Source: an uncultured Acidimicrobiales bacterium | GTDB lineage: Bacteria > Actinomycetota > Acidimicrobiia > Acidimicrobiales > SHLQ01 | Direction: 5' to 3' | Assembly: GCA_938041035.1 (NCBI GenBank) | Contig: CALHYX010000061.1 | Location: 1 to 64,000 of the forward strand | Length of the DNA: 64,000 bases | Part shown: piece by piece, positions 8,706 to 15,908 of the stretch | Layout of the letters: every line of letters starts with the position of its first letter | Numbering within the stretch: the stretch's first letter is position 1 | Notes under the pieces: model-generated | What the model saw: only the letters and a program-made list of their open reading frames with translations | Database searches by the model: none | What the model was told of the DNA's origin: nothing | Made by a program: the position numbers and the translations under genes

Positions 8706-8718
8706 TAGCGTCGGCCCC
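8706..8718 (+). promoter_or_regulatory. leaderless -10 box for sulfotransferase gene
   Basis: TAGCGT at 8706-8711 followed by 7 nt and GTG 8719. This favours GTG 8719 over the in-frame TTG 8686. Confidence 0.55.
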
Positions 8719-9879
8719 GTGAACGACACCTCGACAACGGGCCCCGAACTCGGCGACCAGCTCCTCGATCGGGCGCGGGCCGACACCGGGCTCGACGACT
8801 TCGGCCCCGACTCGTGGCGCGAGGGTTACGACATCCTGTGCGCCGGGCTGGCCCAACCCCACGTGCGCGCCGCCGGCCGCGCCCAGCTCGGCAACGAGAT
8901 CGTCAGCTACCTCGCCAACCGCTTGCGGGTGACCGACCACCATCGCCGCCACCCCGAACTCGCCGCCACGCCGATCGAGGCACCGATCATCGTGCTCGGC
9001 CTACCCCGCACCGGCACCACCGCCCTGTCGTACCTGCTCGACACCGACCCGCAGTGGCGCTGGCTGCTCAACTGGGAAGCGGTGCAATCGGTGCCGCCCC
9101 CGAACGACACCACGCGGCGCACCGACCCCCGCTGCACCGAGATGCTCGAATTCCAGCGGGCGATCCTGCCGACCATCGACCCGCCGCCGCCCCATTGGGA
9201 ATGGGCCGACGGGCCGACCGAATGCACGTTCATCCTCGCCCAGGACTTCCGCAGCGCCATGTGGGAGAACCGCATGCCCAACCCGGCGTACCGCGAGTTC
9301 ATCAGCACCTGCGAAATGGCACCGGCGTACGACCACCACCGCCGCGTGCTCCAGATCCTGCAATCGCAAACGTCGGGCCGGTGGTGCCTGAAGATGCCCG
9401 CCCACGCCCTGTACATCGACACGGTGCTCGCCACCTACCCCGACGCCCGCTTCATCTGGACCCACCGCGACCCGGCCACCGCCACCGCCTCGTTCCTGAA
9501 CCTGGCCGCCTTCGCCCACGGTCTCACCCTCGGCGACCCCGACCTCGACTGGATCGCCGAGACCTACCCGCCCCGACTCGTCGAGCAGGTCGCCCGACCC
9601 CTCGCCGCGCTCGCCGGGCGAGACGTCTTTCATCTGCACTACGCCGACGTGCAGCGCGAACCGCTCGCCCAGATGGAACAGCTCTATGCGTGGCTCGACG
9701 CCGACCTCACCGCCACCACCCGCCAGGCGATGCTCGACTGGCTCGACGCCGAGACCTTCCACGCGACCCGCGGCCTGTCCGCGGGGCTCGACCGGTTCGG
9801 ACTCGAACGTTCGGCGGTGCTCGAGTCGTTCGGCAACTACCTCGCCGCCTTTCCCGTGGAACTCGACGACGGTGACTGA
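8719..9879 (+). CDS. sulfotransferase family protein
   Basis: A 386-residue cytosolic protein of the large bacterial sulfotransferase family (Sulfotransfer_3 type). The PAPS-binding loop IIVLGLPRTGTTALSYLL is near residue 92. The 3'-phosphate-binding element appears in the middle (WCLKMPAHALYIDTVLATYP followed by ARFIWTHRDP). Such enzymes transfer a sulfuryl group from PAPS to hydroxyls of lipids, sugars or xenobiotics; the acceptor is unknown. A second, distinct sulfotransferase lies at 25595. The gene converges tail to tail with the oxidoreductase at 9889, 9 nt away. Confidence 0.85.
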   Translation: MNDTSTTGPELGDQLLDRARADTGLDDFGPDSWREGYDILCAGLAQPHVRAAGRAQLGNEIVSYLANRLRVTDHHRRHPELAATPIEAPIIVLGLPRTGTTALSYLLDTDPQWRWLLNWEAVQSVPPPNDTTRRTDPRCTEMLEFQRAILPTIDPPPPHWEWADGPTECTFILAQDFRSAMWENRMPNPAYREFISTCEMAPAYDHHRRVLQILQSQTSGRWCLKMPAHALYIDTVLATYPDARFIWTHRDPATATASFLNLAAFAHGLTLGDPDLDWIAETYPPRLVEQVARPLAALAGRDVFHLHYADVQREPLAQMEQLYAWLDADLTATTRQAMLDWLDAETFHATRGLSAGLDRFGLERSAVLESFGNYLAAFPVELDDGD

Positions 9880-9888
9880 CGATTGCGG

Positions 9889-10968
9889 CTAACCGCCCGA
9901 CGGCACCCAGCCGCTCGGCGTGGGCAGGGGCAGATCGAGATAGGTCGCGATCCCCGGCGGGGCGGCGACGACGGCCGGAATGGCGTTGATCGCCGGTAGC
10001 GACGTCATGATCATCCCGAGCACCATGTAGTCGGCGAACGACGTGGCCTCGAAATCCTCCGGCGGGAAGATCTGCAGCTTGGTGTGCACGCTCGGCCGAC
10101 CGGCGACCTCGACGATGTAACCGTGCTCGACCCGCCAATCCGGTTCCAGCGTGCCGCCCTTGCGCCAGCAAAACTTCAACTCGACCACCGGGCGACCTTC
10201 GTAGATCCCCTGCCACGAACCCGCGACCCCGGCCACGCAATCCGCGTCGATCGACCACGACCCCATGTCGAGATGCTCGGTGGTGCGGGCGTACTCGGGA
10301 ACGCACACGATGTCGTCGAGCTCGAGGCCCAGAGCCCCCGCCATCAACTCCACCGCATCGCCGAACACCGCGGTGCCCTCCTCGGTCATGGCCGGCAACC
10401 CCGGGTCGTCGATCGGGCGACCGAAGCCCACGGCTCGGTCGGTATCGGGCGAGTCGTACCCGGTGGAGTCGACCGACTCGAGCACCGTGATCGAATCGAC
10501 CCGGTCGCACACCCCCGCCGACACGATGCCCAGCAGGTTGGCGAACCCCGGATTCATGCCCGTGCCGAACATCGTGGCACCCCCGGCCGCGCACGCCGCT
10601 GCGATGCGGGCTTTGTCGTCGCCCCACGATCGGCCGGTGATGAACACCGACGTGCTCACGACATCGATGCCGGCTTCGAGCAGGCGCACCAGGGTGTCGA
10701 CGTCGGGAAACTTCGGGTTGTACACCGCGCAATCGGGGGCGAGGGCGAGCAGCGCTTCGACGTCGTCGGTGGCGGTCACCCCGACCGGGTCCACGCCGCA
10801 CAACTCACCGACATCGCGACCCACCTTGTCGGGAGACCACGCATGGCACCCGACCAGTTCGAGCGCCGGGTTGGCCAGCACGGCGAGCACCGACCGACGG
10901 CCCACGTTGCCGGTGGTGAACTGCACGACCCGAAGCGGTTCTCGGCCCTCGCCCCTCGCGGCGCTCAT
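9889..10968 (-). CDS. DapB-fold NAD(P)-dependent oxidoreductase
   Basis: 359 residues. The Rossmann fold starts at residue ~12 with VVQFTTGNVGRRSVLAVL (GxxGxxxxxxL form), followed by LELVGCHAWSPDKVG. This is the signature of the actinobacterial dihydrodipicolinate-reductase-like / 2,4-diaminopentanoate-dehydrogenase-like family that often accompanies lipid or steroid genes. It probably reduces or oxidises an amino or keto substrate using NAD(P)H. The start ATG 10968 overlaps the stop of the upstream FMN-protein gene in a TGATG junction, so the two form an operon. Confidence 0.75.
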   Translation of the reverse strand: MSAARGEGREPLRVVQFTTGNVGRRSVLAVLANPALELVGCHAWSPDKVGRDVGELCGVDPVGVTATDDVEALLALAPDCAVYNPKFPDVDTLVRLLEAGIDVVSTSVFITGRSWGDDKARIAAACAAGGATMFGTGMNPGFANLLGIVSAGVCDRVDSITVLESVDSTGYDSPDTDRAVGFGRPIDDPGLPAMTEEGTAVFGDAVELMAGALGLELDDIVCVPEYARTTEHLDMGSWSIDADCVAGVAGSWQGIYEGRPVVELKFCWRKGGTLEPDWRVEHGYIVEVAGRPSVHTKLQIFPPEDFEATSFADYMVLGMIMTSLPAINAIPAVVAAPPGIATYLDLPLPTPSGWVPSGG

Positions 10969-11621
10969 CAGGACTCACCGGCCAGCAGCTTGTGGGCGTA
11001 CTCGTCCTCGGTGATCACACCACCTTCGCTCTCGGCCCGGCCCTGATCCTGGGGTAGCAGATGGTCCTGGAGACCATCGATGCGTTTCCACGCCGGGTAC
11101 GGCTGCTCGCCGTCGTCGTCCGGCACGTACTTCGAGGTCTCGACCCGGGTGTGTTTGTGGATGTAGCGGGCGCAGTTGAGAAACACGCGGTCGACATGAG
11201 CCCGAACGATGCCGATCGCCCCCGGGTAGTCGGCCAGCAATTCGTCGTCAGCCCGGAAGTCGGCGGTGGCCTGCACCCGAACCCGGTGCGGTGTCTCAAA
11301 GTCGATGAACAGCAGCCCGATCTTGGCGGTGTCGGCGATGTTACCCATCGACAAGAACATGCCGTTGCCGTCGTAGGCGGGGAAGGCCAGGGTCTGGTTG
11401 TCGATCACCTTCACGGTGCCGACATCGCCGCCCTTGTAGCTGACCGTCGGCTCGCCCTCGGCGGTGACCGTCGACAAGAAGAAGAAGTCGCGCGTTTCGA
11501 TGAAGCCGATGTGGAGGACGTTCAGTTCGGTCTCGACGATCGTCGCCTCCAGCGCATCGGCGAGGCGGGTGGCCTCGAACTGGTCCTGAAGCTGACGTTG
11601 CGAGTCGGTGTAGAAAGCCAT
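10968..11621 (-). CDS. pyridoxamine-5'-phosphate-oxidase-fold FMN protein
   Basis: A 217-residue split-barrel flavin-binding protein. LHIGFIETRDFFFLSTVTAEGEPTVSYKGG and FPAYDGNGMFLSMGNI are the strands that bind FMN in this family, and the C-terminal half carries the basic RVFLNCARYIHKH segment typical of the pyridoxamine-oxidase-like subfamily. It could act as an FMN or F420-type reductase or a heme/flavin stress protein. It is the first gene of a two-gene operon with the DapB-fold oxidoreductase. An imperfect -10 (TAGGGA, 6 nt before ATG) suggests leaderless transcription. Confidence 0.75.
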   Translation of the reverse strand: MAFYTDSQRQLQDQFEATRLADALEATIVETELNVLHIGFIETRDFFFLSTVTAEGEPTVSYKGGDVGTVKVIDNQTLAFPAYDGNGMFLSMGNIADTAKIGLLFIDFETPHRVRVQATADFRADDELLADYPGAIGIVRAHVDRVFLNCARYIHKHTRVETSKYVPDDDGEQPYPAWKRIDGLQDHLLPQDQGRAESEGGVITEDEYAHKLLAGES

Positions 11622-11690
11622 GGCCTATCCCTAGCATTCTCTTCCGTTCCCTTGCATTACCTACGTTCGACACGTATCGTCTGATTCGTA

Positions 11691-12689
11691 ATGACGATCG
11701 CAGAGCAGCTGCCACCCGACCCCGAGGCCCGGGCCCCACGCAACCTCGTGCCGCCCGCGCTCGCGTTGCCCGATGTCCTCCCCACCGATCGGCTCACCGA
11801 ACGGGCGGTGCCGAAGCCCGAACTCCGGGCCGAACTGCGCGCCATCCCCAACGTGGCGAACGTGTTCACCACCGCCGGCGCCCTCGCCCAATCGTTCGGC
11901 GTGGTCGCCGCGGCGGCCGCCATCAACACGTGGTGGTCCTACGGAGCCGCCTTCGTGCTCATGGGCCGGGGCCACGCCGTGCTCAACATCCTCGCCCACG
12001 AGGCCGCCCACCGACTGTTGTTCACCAACCGCACGGCCAACGACCTGGTCGGCCGATTTCTGCTCGGCTATCCCACGTTCCAACCAACGCTCGCCTACCG
12101 CCGCGGCCACTTCGCCCACCACAAGGACGAGATGGGCCCGGCCGACCCCGACAACTCGCTGTACTCGGGCTATCCGGTGCCGCCCGATTCATGGCGGCGC
12201 AAGCTCACCCGCGACGCCACCGGCCGCAGCGCGGTGAAGGTCATGGGCGGGTTGGTGAAAGCCGTGCGGGGCGGGTCGACCGAGGCTCGCCAGGTCATCG
12301 CCACCCACGCTGTCATGATCGGTCTGTGCGTCGTCACCGGCCGTCCGCTGGCGTACGTCGTGTGGCTGGGGTCGTGGTCGACGCTTTGGCGGGTCATCAA
12401 CCGCCTGCGGGCCATCGCCGAACACGGCGGCATGGAACGTTCGCGCGATCGGCGCGAGACCACCCATGTCATCCGCCAGTCGAGGCTCGCCCGCTACTGG
12501 ATGGTGCCGTACAACACCGGCTGGCACCTCGCCCACCATGTCGATATGGGTGTGCCGTGGCGCAAGCTGCCGCAGTTGCACGACGAACTCGTCGCCGCGG
12601 GTTGGGTCACCCCCGACATCGAGTACCCGAGCTACCGGGCGTTCTGGCGAGCGGCGACCTCGGGCGCGCCGACCCCGCCGGCAACCTGA
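11691..12689 (+). CDS. membrane fatty acid desaturase
   Basis: 332 residues with the three histidine boxes of di-iron membrane desaturases: HEAAH near residue 103, HFAHH near 140 and HLAHH near 279. Hydrophobic stretches between boxes form the expected membrane helices. It should insert a double bond into acyl chains or hydroxylate a lipid. The motifs place it in the fatty-acid-desaturase superfamily, but regioselectivity cannot be read. It is divergent from the FMN-protein operon over a 69-bp intergenic region and is followed by a PaaX regulator. Confidence 0.85.
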   Translation: MTIAEQLPPDPEARAPRNLVPPALALPDVLPTDRLTERAVPKPELRAELRAIPNVANVFTTAGALAQSFGVVAAAAAINTWWSYGAAFVLMGRGHAVLNILAHEAAHRLLFTNRTANDLVGRFLLGYPTFQPTLAYRRGHFAHHKDEMGPADPDNSLYSGYPVPPDSWRRKLTRDATGRSAVKVMGGLVKAVRGGSTEARQVIATHAVMIGLCVVTGRPLAYVVWLGSWSTLWRVINRLRAIAEHGGMERSRDRRETTHVIRQSRLARYWMVPYNTGWHLAHHVDMGVPWRKLPQLHDELVAAGWVTPDIEYPSYRAFWRAATSGAPTPPAT

Positions 12690-12746
12690 CCGGCGCGTGC
12701 TCCACCGCCCGCCCCCGCCCGGCGTCTACCCCGCCCGGTCTGCCCC

Positions 12747-13517
12747 GTGACCACCAACCGGCCCTTCTCGGCCCGGTCCCTGGTGCTCAGCACCCTGCTC
12801 GGCCTCCATCCGCCCCAACTCCCGGCCCGCCATCTCGTCGCCCTCGGAGACCTGTTCGCCATCGAGGAGGGCACGGTGCGGGTCGCCCTCAGCCGCCTGG
12901 TCGGCAACGGTGACCTCACCCGCACCGACGGGCTGTACCGGCTCGCCGGACCCCACACCCAACGCCAGGCCAGCCAGGACCTCGGCCGGGCCGAACCCGA
13001 CCCGACGTGGGATGGCCGCTGGTGGACGCTCATCATCACCGCCGACCGTCGGGGGCGAGCCGAGCGCGAGACGTTCCGCACCGACATGACCAACCAACGG
13101 TTCGTCGAGGCGCGCGAAGGCGTGTGGATGCGGCCCACCAACCTCGGCGTGCCGGACCTCGACGGCCAACATCTGCTGCTCGATGCCGTCCCTGCCGGGC
13201 CCGCCGCCGAGCTCGCCGCCGGGCTCTGGAACCTCGATGCCTGGGCCACCCGCGGCGATGCCCTCGTCGAGGGCCTCGACGCCGGCCTGGGCGAGCTCTC
13301 CACCCGCGACCCGAACGCGCTGCCCGCCGCCTTCGCGCGGAGCGCCGAAGCCATCCGCCACCTGCGCGCCGACCCTCTGCTCCCCCACGAGTTGTTGCCG
13401 AACTCCTGGCCCGGGCCCGCGCTGCGCGGTCGGCTCGCCGCGTTCGACCGCGAGCTCGGTCGCACGCTTCAGAGCTTTTTCGCCACGCTGCCCGCCGAGC
13501 CGAACGCCCGTCGCTAA
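12747..13517 (+). CDS. PaaX-family transcriptional regulator
   Basis: 256 residues. An N-terminal winged helix (SARSLVLSTLLGLHPPQLPARHLVALGDLFAIEEGTVRVALSRL region, about 8-55) is followed by the PaaX central domain (WDGRWWTLII near 87) and a C-terminal helical domain. PaaX proteins repress phenylacetate or related aromatic/fatty-acyl degradation genes and respond to CoA thioesters. Here the neighbour is a desaturase, so a lipid-related ligand is plausible but unproven. The start is a GTG with no obvious ribosome binding site. Confidence 0.8.
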   Translation: MTTNRPFSARSLVLSTLLGLHPPQLPARHLVALGDLFAIEEGTVRVALSRLVGNGDLTRTDGLYRLAGPHTQRQASQDLGRAEPDPTWDGRWWTLIITADRRGRAERETFRTDMTNQRFVEAREGVWMRPTNLGVPDLDGQHLLLDAVPAGPAAELAAGLWNLDAWATRGDALVEGLDAGLGELSTRDPNALPAAFARSAEAIRHLRADPLLPHELLPNSWPGPALRGRLAAFDRELGRTLQSFFATLPAEPNARR

Positions 13518-13531
13518 CCCGCCGGGCGAAC

Positions 13532-13543
13532 TAGTCTCGCGAC
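13532..13543 (+). promoter_or_regulatory. leaderless -10 box upstream of small ORF and MurA-like gene
   Basis: TAGTCT at 13532-13537, 6 nt, then GTG 13544. The box is followed by a small ORF, not directly by the MurA-like gene. Confidence 0.55.
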
Positions 13544-13666
13544 GTGTTCATCCCCTCGCGCCGCTGGATCCTCCACCGCTTCCACCAGCGCCTGTTCCAC
13601 CAGCGCGTGCCCGCCGTCCTCGCTGTCCCCGCCATCCTCGCCGACGATGGTTGGAGCCACCGATGA
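13544..13666 (+). CDS. 40-residue leaderless leader ORF coupled to the MurA-like gene
   Basis: GTG 13544 lies 6 nt after a TANNNT box, matching many longer genes in this window. The predicted 40-residue peptide is basic and rich in His/Arg/Phe (repeated RFHQR, LFHQR) with a short hydrophobic PAVLAVPAIL run. Its TGA (13664-13666) overlaps the ATG of the next gene (ATGA at 13663-13666), so ribosomes finishing it could restart on the MurA-like frame. No homologue is recognised. It may be a regulatory leader or a real small protein. Confidence 0.45.
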   Translation: MFIPSRRWILHRFHQRLFHQRVPAVLAVPAILADDGWSHR

Positions 13667-14961
13667 GCGAAAGTCTGCTCGTGCGCGGCGGTAAGGCCCT
13701 GTCGGGCAACATCGTTCCGTCGGGCAACAAGAACTCGGTGCTGCCGATCCTCTGCGCCACGCTGCTCACCGACGAACCGTGCACGCTGCGCAACGTTCCC
13801 GACATCACCGACGTCGCCAAGATCGTCACCTTCTTCGAGGGCATTGGTTCGAAGGTTGCGTGGGATCGCGACGACCTCCGCATCGAGATCTGCCACGCCG
13901 GTGTACAGCTCGACTCCGTCGACTCGCTGCCTCCCGGCATGCGCAGCTCGGTCATGTTGTTCGGCCCGCTGCTGGCCCGAGTCGGACGGCTCAACGTCAC
14001 CGACGACGCCACGGGGTGCTCGCTCGGAGCTCGTGAGGTCGACCCGCACCTCGACGTACTCGAGGGGTTCGGCACCGCCATCGAATGGTCCGAACGGCGC
14101 GAACTCGTGCTCTCCGGCCGCTTCCGGGCCCAGGACCGGTGGTTGGACTACGCCTCGGTCACCACCAGCGAGCACTTCGCCATGTGCGCTGCACTCGCCA
14201 GCGGCACGTCGACCCTGGTGAACGCGGCGAGCGAGCCGCACGTGCAGGACCTCTGTCAGATACTGGTCTCGATGGGCGCCGAGATCGCCGGCATCGGCAC
14301 CTCGGTGCTTACCGTCGCAGGCGTCGAAACGTTGGGTGGGTTCGACACCCGCATCAGCGACGACCACCACGAGATCTTCACGTTCCTCGCCATCGGGGCG
14401 ATGACCGGCGGCGCGGTGTCGGTAGAGCACTCGATCGGGCGCCACTTCCCGCTCATGGACCGCACCCTCGAAAAGTTCGGCATCGAGGTCGAACCCACCA
14501 CCAACGGCTCGCGAGTGGCCGGCAACGGCGAGCTGCGCATCGAACGGCCGCGCACCGAGAACCTCATCACCAAGGTCGAAGGCGCGCCGTGGCCGTACTT
14601 TCCGGTCGATCTCATCCCGCCGGTCGTCGCGTTGGCCACCGTCGCCGATGGCGACATGTTGTTCTGGAACAAGGTGTACGAAGGCGCGTTTGGCTGGGTG
14701 CCCGAACTCATGAAGTTCGGCGCCCAGGTCACGGTGTGCGACCCGCACCGCATCATCGTCTTCGGGCGCGACGATCTTCGCCCGGCCACGGTCGACGCGC
14801 CGTACATCATCCGGGTGATCATCTCGTTGTTCATGGTGGGCGCAACGATCGAGGGCGAATCGATCATCCGCAACGCGAGTCCGGTTCGGCGAGCGCACCC
14901 CAACTTCGTCGAGAACCTGCGCTCACTCGGCGCCGATGTCGAATGGGTCGACGAACGCTGA
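13663..14961 (+). CDS. divergent MurA-like enolpyruvyl transferase
   Basis: 432 residues with the EPSP-synthase/MurA fold. Conserved: K23-N24 in SGNKNSVLPIL, R94 in PGMRSSVMLFGPLLAR, Cys119 in TGCSLGAREVD (the PEP-reactive cysteine) and the Asp in PYFPVDLIPP. Not conserved: the region equivalent to E. coli R331 (FENRFMHVPEL) reads YEGAFGWVPEL, and the DLRAS-type motif is replaced by TVDAPYIIRV; the R397 region is also altered. It therefore probably transfers enolpyruvyl from PEP, but perhaps not to UDP-GlcNAc. ATG 13663 overlaps a small upstream ORF. Homology pipelines would call it UDP-GlcNAc 1-carboxyvinyltransferase. Confidence 0.75.
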   Translation: MSESLLVRGGKALSGNIVPSGNKNSVLPILCATLLTDEPCTLRNVPDITDVAKIVTFFEGIGSKVAWDRDDLRIEICHAGVQLDSVDSLPPGMRSSVMLFGPLLARVGRLNVTDDATGCSLGAREVDPHLDVLEGFGTAIEWSERRELVLSGRFRAQDRWLDYASVTTSEHFAMCAALASGTSTLVNAASEPHVQDLCQILVSMGAEIAGIGTSVLTVAGVETLGGFDTRISDDHHEIFTFLAIGAMTGGAVSVEHSIGRHFPLMDRTLEKFGIEVEPTTNGSRVAGNGELRIERPRTENLITKVEGAPWPYFPVDLIPPVVALATVADGDMLFWNKVYEGAFGWVPELMKFGAQVTVCDPHRIIVFGRDDLRPATVDAPYIIRVIISLFMVGATIEGESIIRNASPVRRAHPNFVENLRSLGADVEWVDER

Positions 14962-15010
14962 CCCCGAAACCCGCAGCCGGCCTGGGCGGCGACCCGACCG
15001 GCGGGCACCC

Positions 15011-15793
15011 GTGATTCTCGAAGGCGACTTCGCGCGCGACGGCGCCGTGTGCGTGCGCGGGGCGTTCACGGCGGAGGAGATGGCGATGGCCACCGAGGCC
15101 ATCGAGGCCAACCTGGCCGACCTGTCACCCCGCGCCCTGCGAGCGAGCGCGGCCGACGACGGCGCCTTCATCGAAGACTTCTGCAACTGGAACCGCCTGC
15201 CGGCGATGGAGCGGTTCATCCGCCAATCGCCTGCAGCGCGGATCGCCGCCGAGCTGACCGGGTCGCAGCGCATCCGGCTCTACCACGACCACGTTCTGGT
15301 GAAGGAGCCGGGCACTCGTCAGCCCACGCCGTGGCACCAGGACCAGCCGTACTACAACGTCGATGGCACCCAGAGCGCCAGCATGTGGCTACCCGTCGAC
15401 CCGGTCGACCGGTCATCCGCGATCGAGTTCATCGCCGGAACCCACCGGGGCCCGTGGTTCATGCCCCGCACGTTCCTCGACGCCGAAGCCCGCTGGTTCC
15501 CTGAGGGCACGCTCGCCGAGCCGCCCGACTTCGCCGCCGACCCCGAGCGTTGGCCGGTCATCGGGTGGGCCCTCGATCCCGGCGACGCCGTGTTCTTCAA
15601 CATGGTCGTCGTGCACGGTTCCGGCGGGGTGTCGGGACCCAACCGGCGCCGCGTGTTGTCGGTTCGCTTCCTCGGCGACGACATGGTTCACGCCCCCCGC
15701 CCCTGGACCACCTCACCCCCCTTCCCCGGCCTCGACTCCCTCCCCGCCGGCGCCGAGATGGACCACCCCCTCTTCCCCCGCCTCCACCCCTAA
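15011..15793 (+). CDS. phytanoyl-CoA dioxygenase (PhyH) family protein
   Basis: 260 residues from GTG 15011. The Fe(II)/2-oxoglutarate facial triad is visible: HQD (His109, Asp111 in TPWHQDQPYYNVDG) and the distal His in MVVVHGSGGV (about 206), followed by the oxoglutarate-binding Arg in RRRVLSVRF. PhyH enzymes hydroxylate or halogenate small molecules or lipids. The gene lies 49 nt after the MurA-like gene on the same strand and is probably co-transcribed. An alternative ATG at 14936 would overlap that gene by 26 nt. The substrate is unknown. Confidence 0.8.
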   Translation: MILEGDFARDGAVCVRGAFTAEEMAMATEAIEANLADLSPRALRASAADDGAFIEDFCNWNRLPAMERFIRQSPAARIAAELTGSQRIRLYHDHVLVKEPGTRQPTPWHQDQPYYNVDGTQSASMWLPVDPVDRSSAIEFIAGTHRGPWFMPRTFLDAEARWFPEGTLAEPPDFAADPERWPVIGWALDPGDAVFFNMVVVHGSGGVSGPNRRRVLSVRFLGDDMVHAPRPWTTSPPFPGLDSLPAGAEMDHPLFPRLHP

Positions 15794-15795
15794 CG

Positions 15796-15863
15796 CCCTG
15801 GGGTCAGACCCCGCCGACCTCAACCTCACGTGAAGTTGAGGTTTCGGGGGTCTGACCCCAGGG
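15796..15863. repeat. 68-nt near-perfect inverted repeat built from two GGGGTCAGACCCC units
   Basis: The two 34-nt arms (15796-15829 and 15830-15863) pair at 29 of 34 positions around the centre TCACGTGA. Each outer arm contains the 13-bp palindrome GGGGTCAGACCCC (15800-15812) or its complement (15847-15859). It sits between the dioxygenase stop and the next promoter. It could act as a terminator stem, but no T-tract follows. Confidence 0.85.
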
Positions 15864-15895
15864 GGAGGCGAGGTTGCGGGGGCGGTGGACGGGCG

Positions 15896-15908
15896 TAGTC
15901 TCCGGGAG
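15896..15908 (+). promoter_or_regulatory. leaderless -10 box for sulfatase-like gene
   Basis: TAGTCT at 15896-15901, 7 nt, then GTG 15909. Confidence 0.55.

Noticed and set aside
15796..15863. Calling the large inverted repeat an intrinsic terminator
   Set aside because: Stem is long enough but no T-tract follows on either side; listed as a repeat instead.
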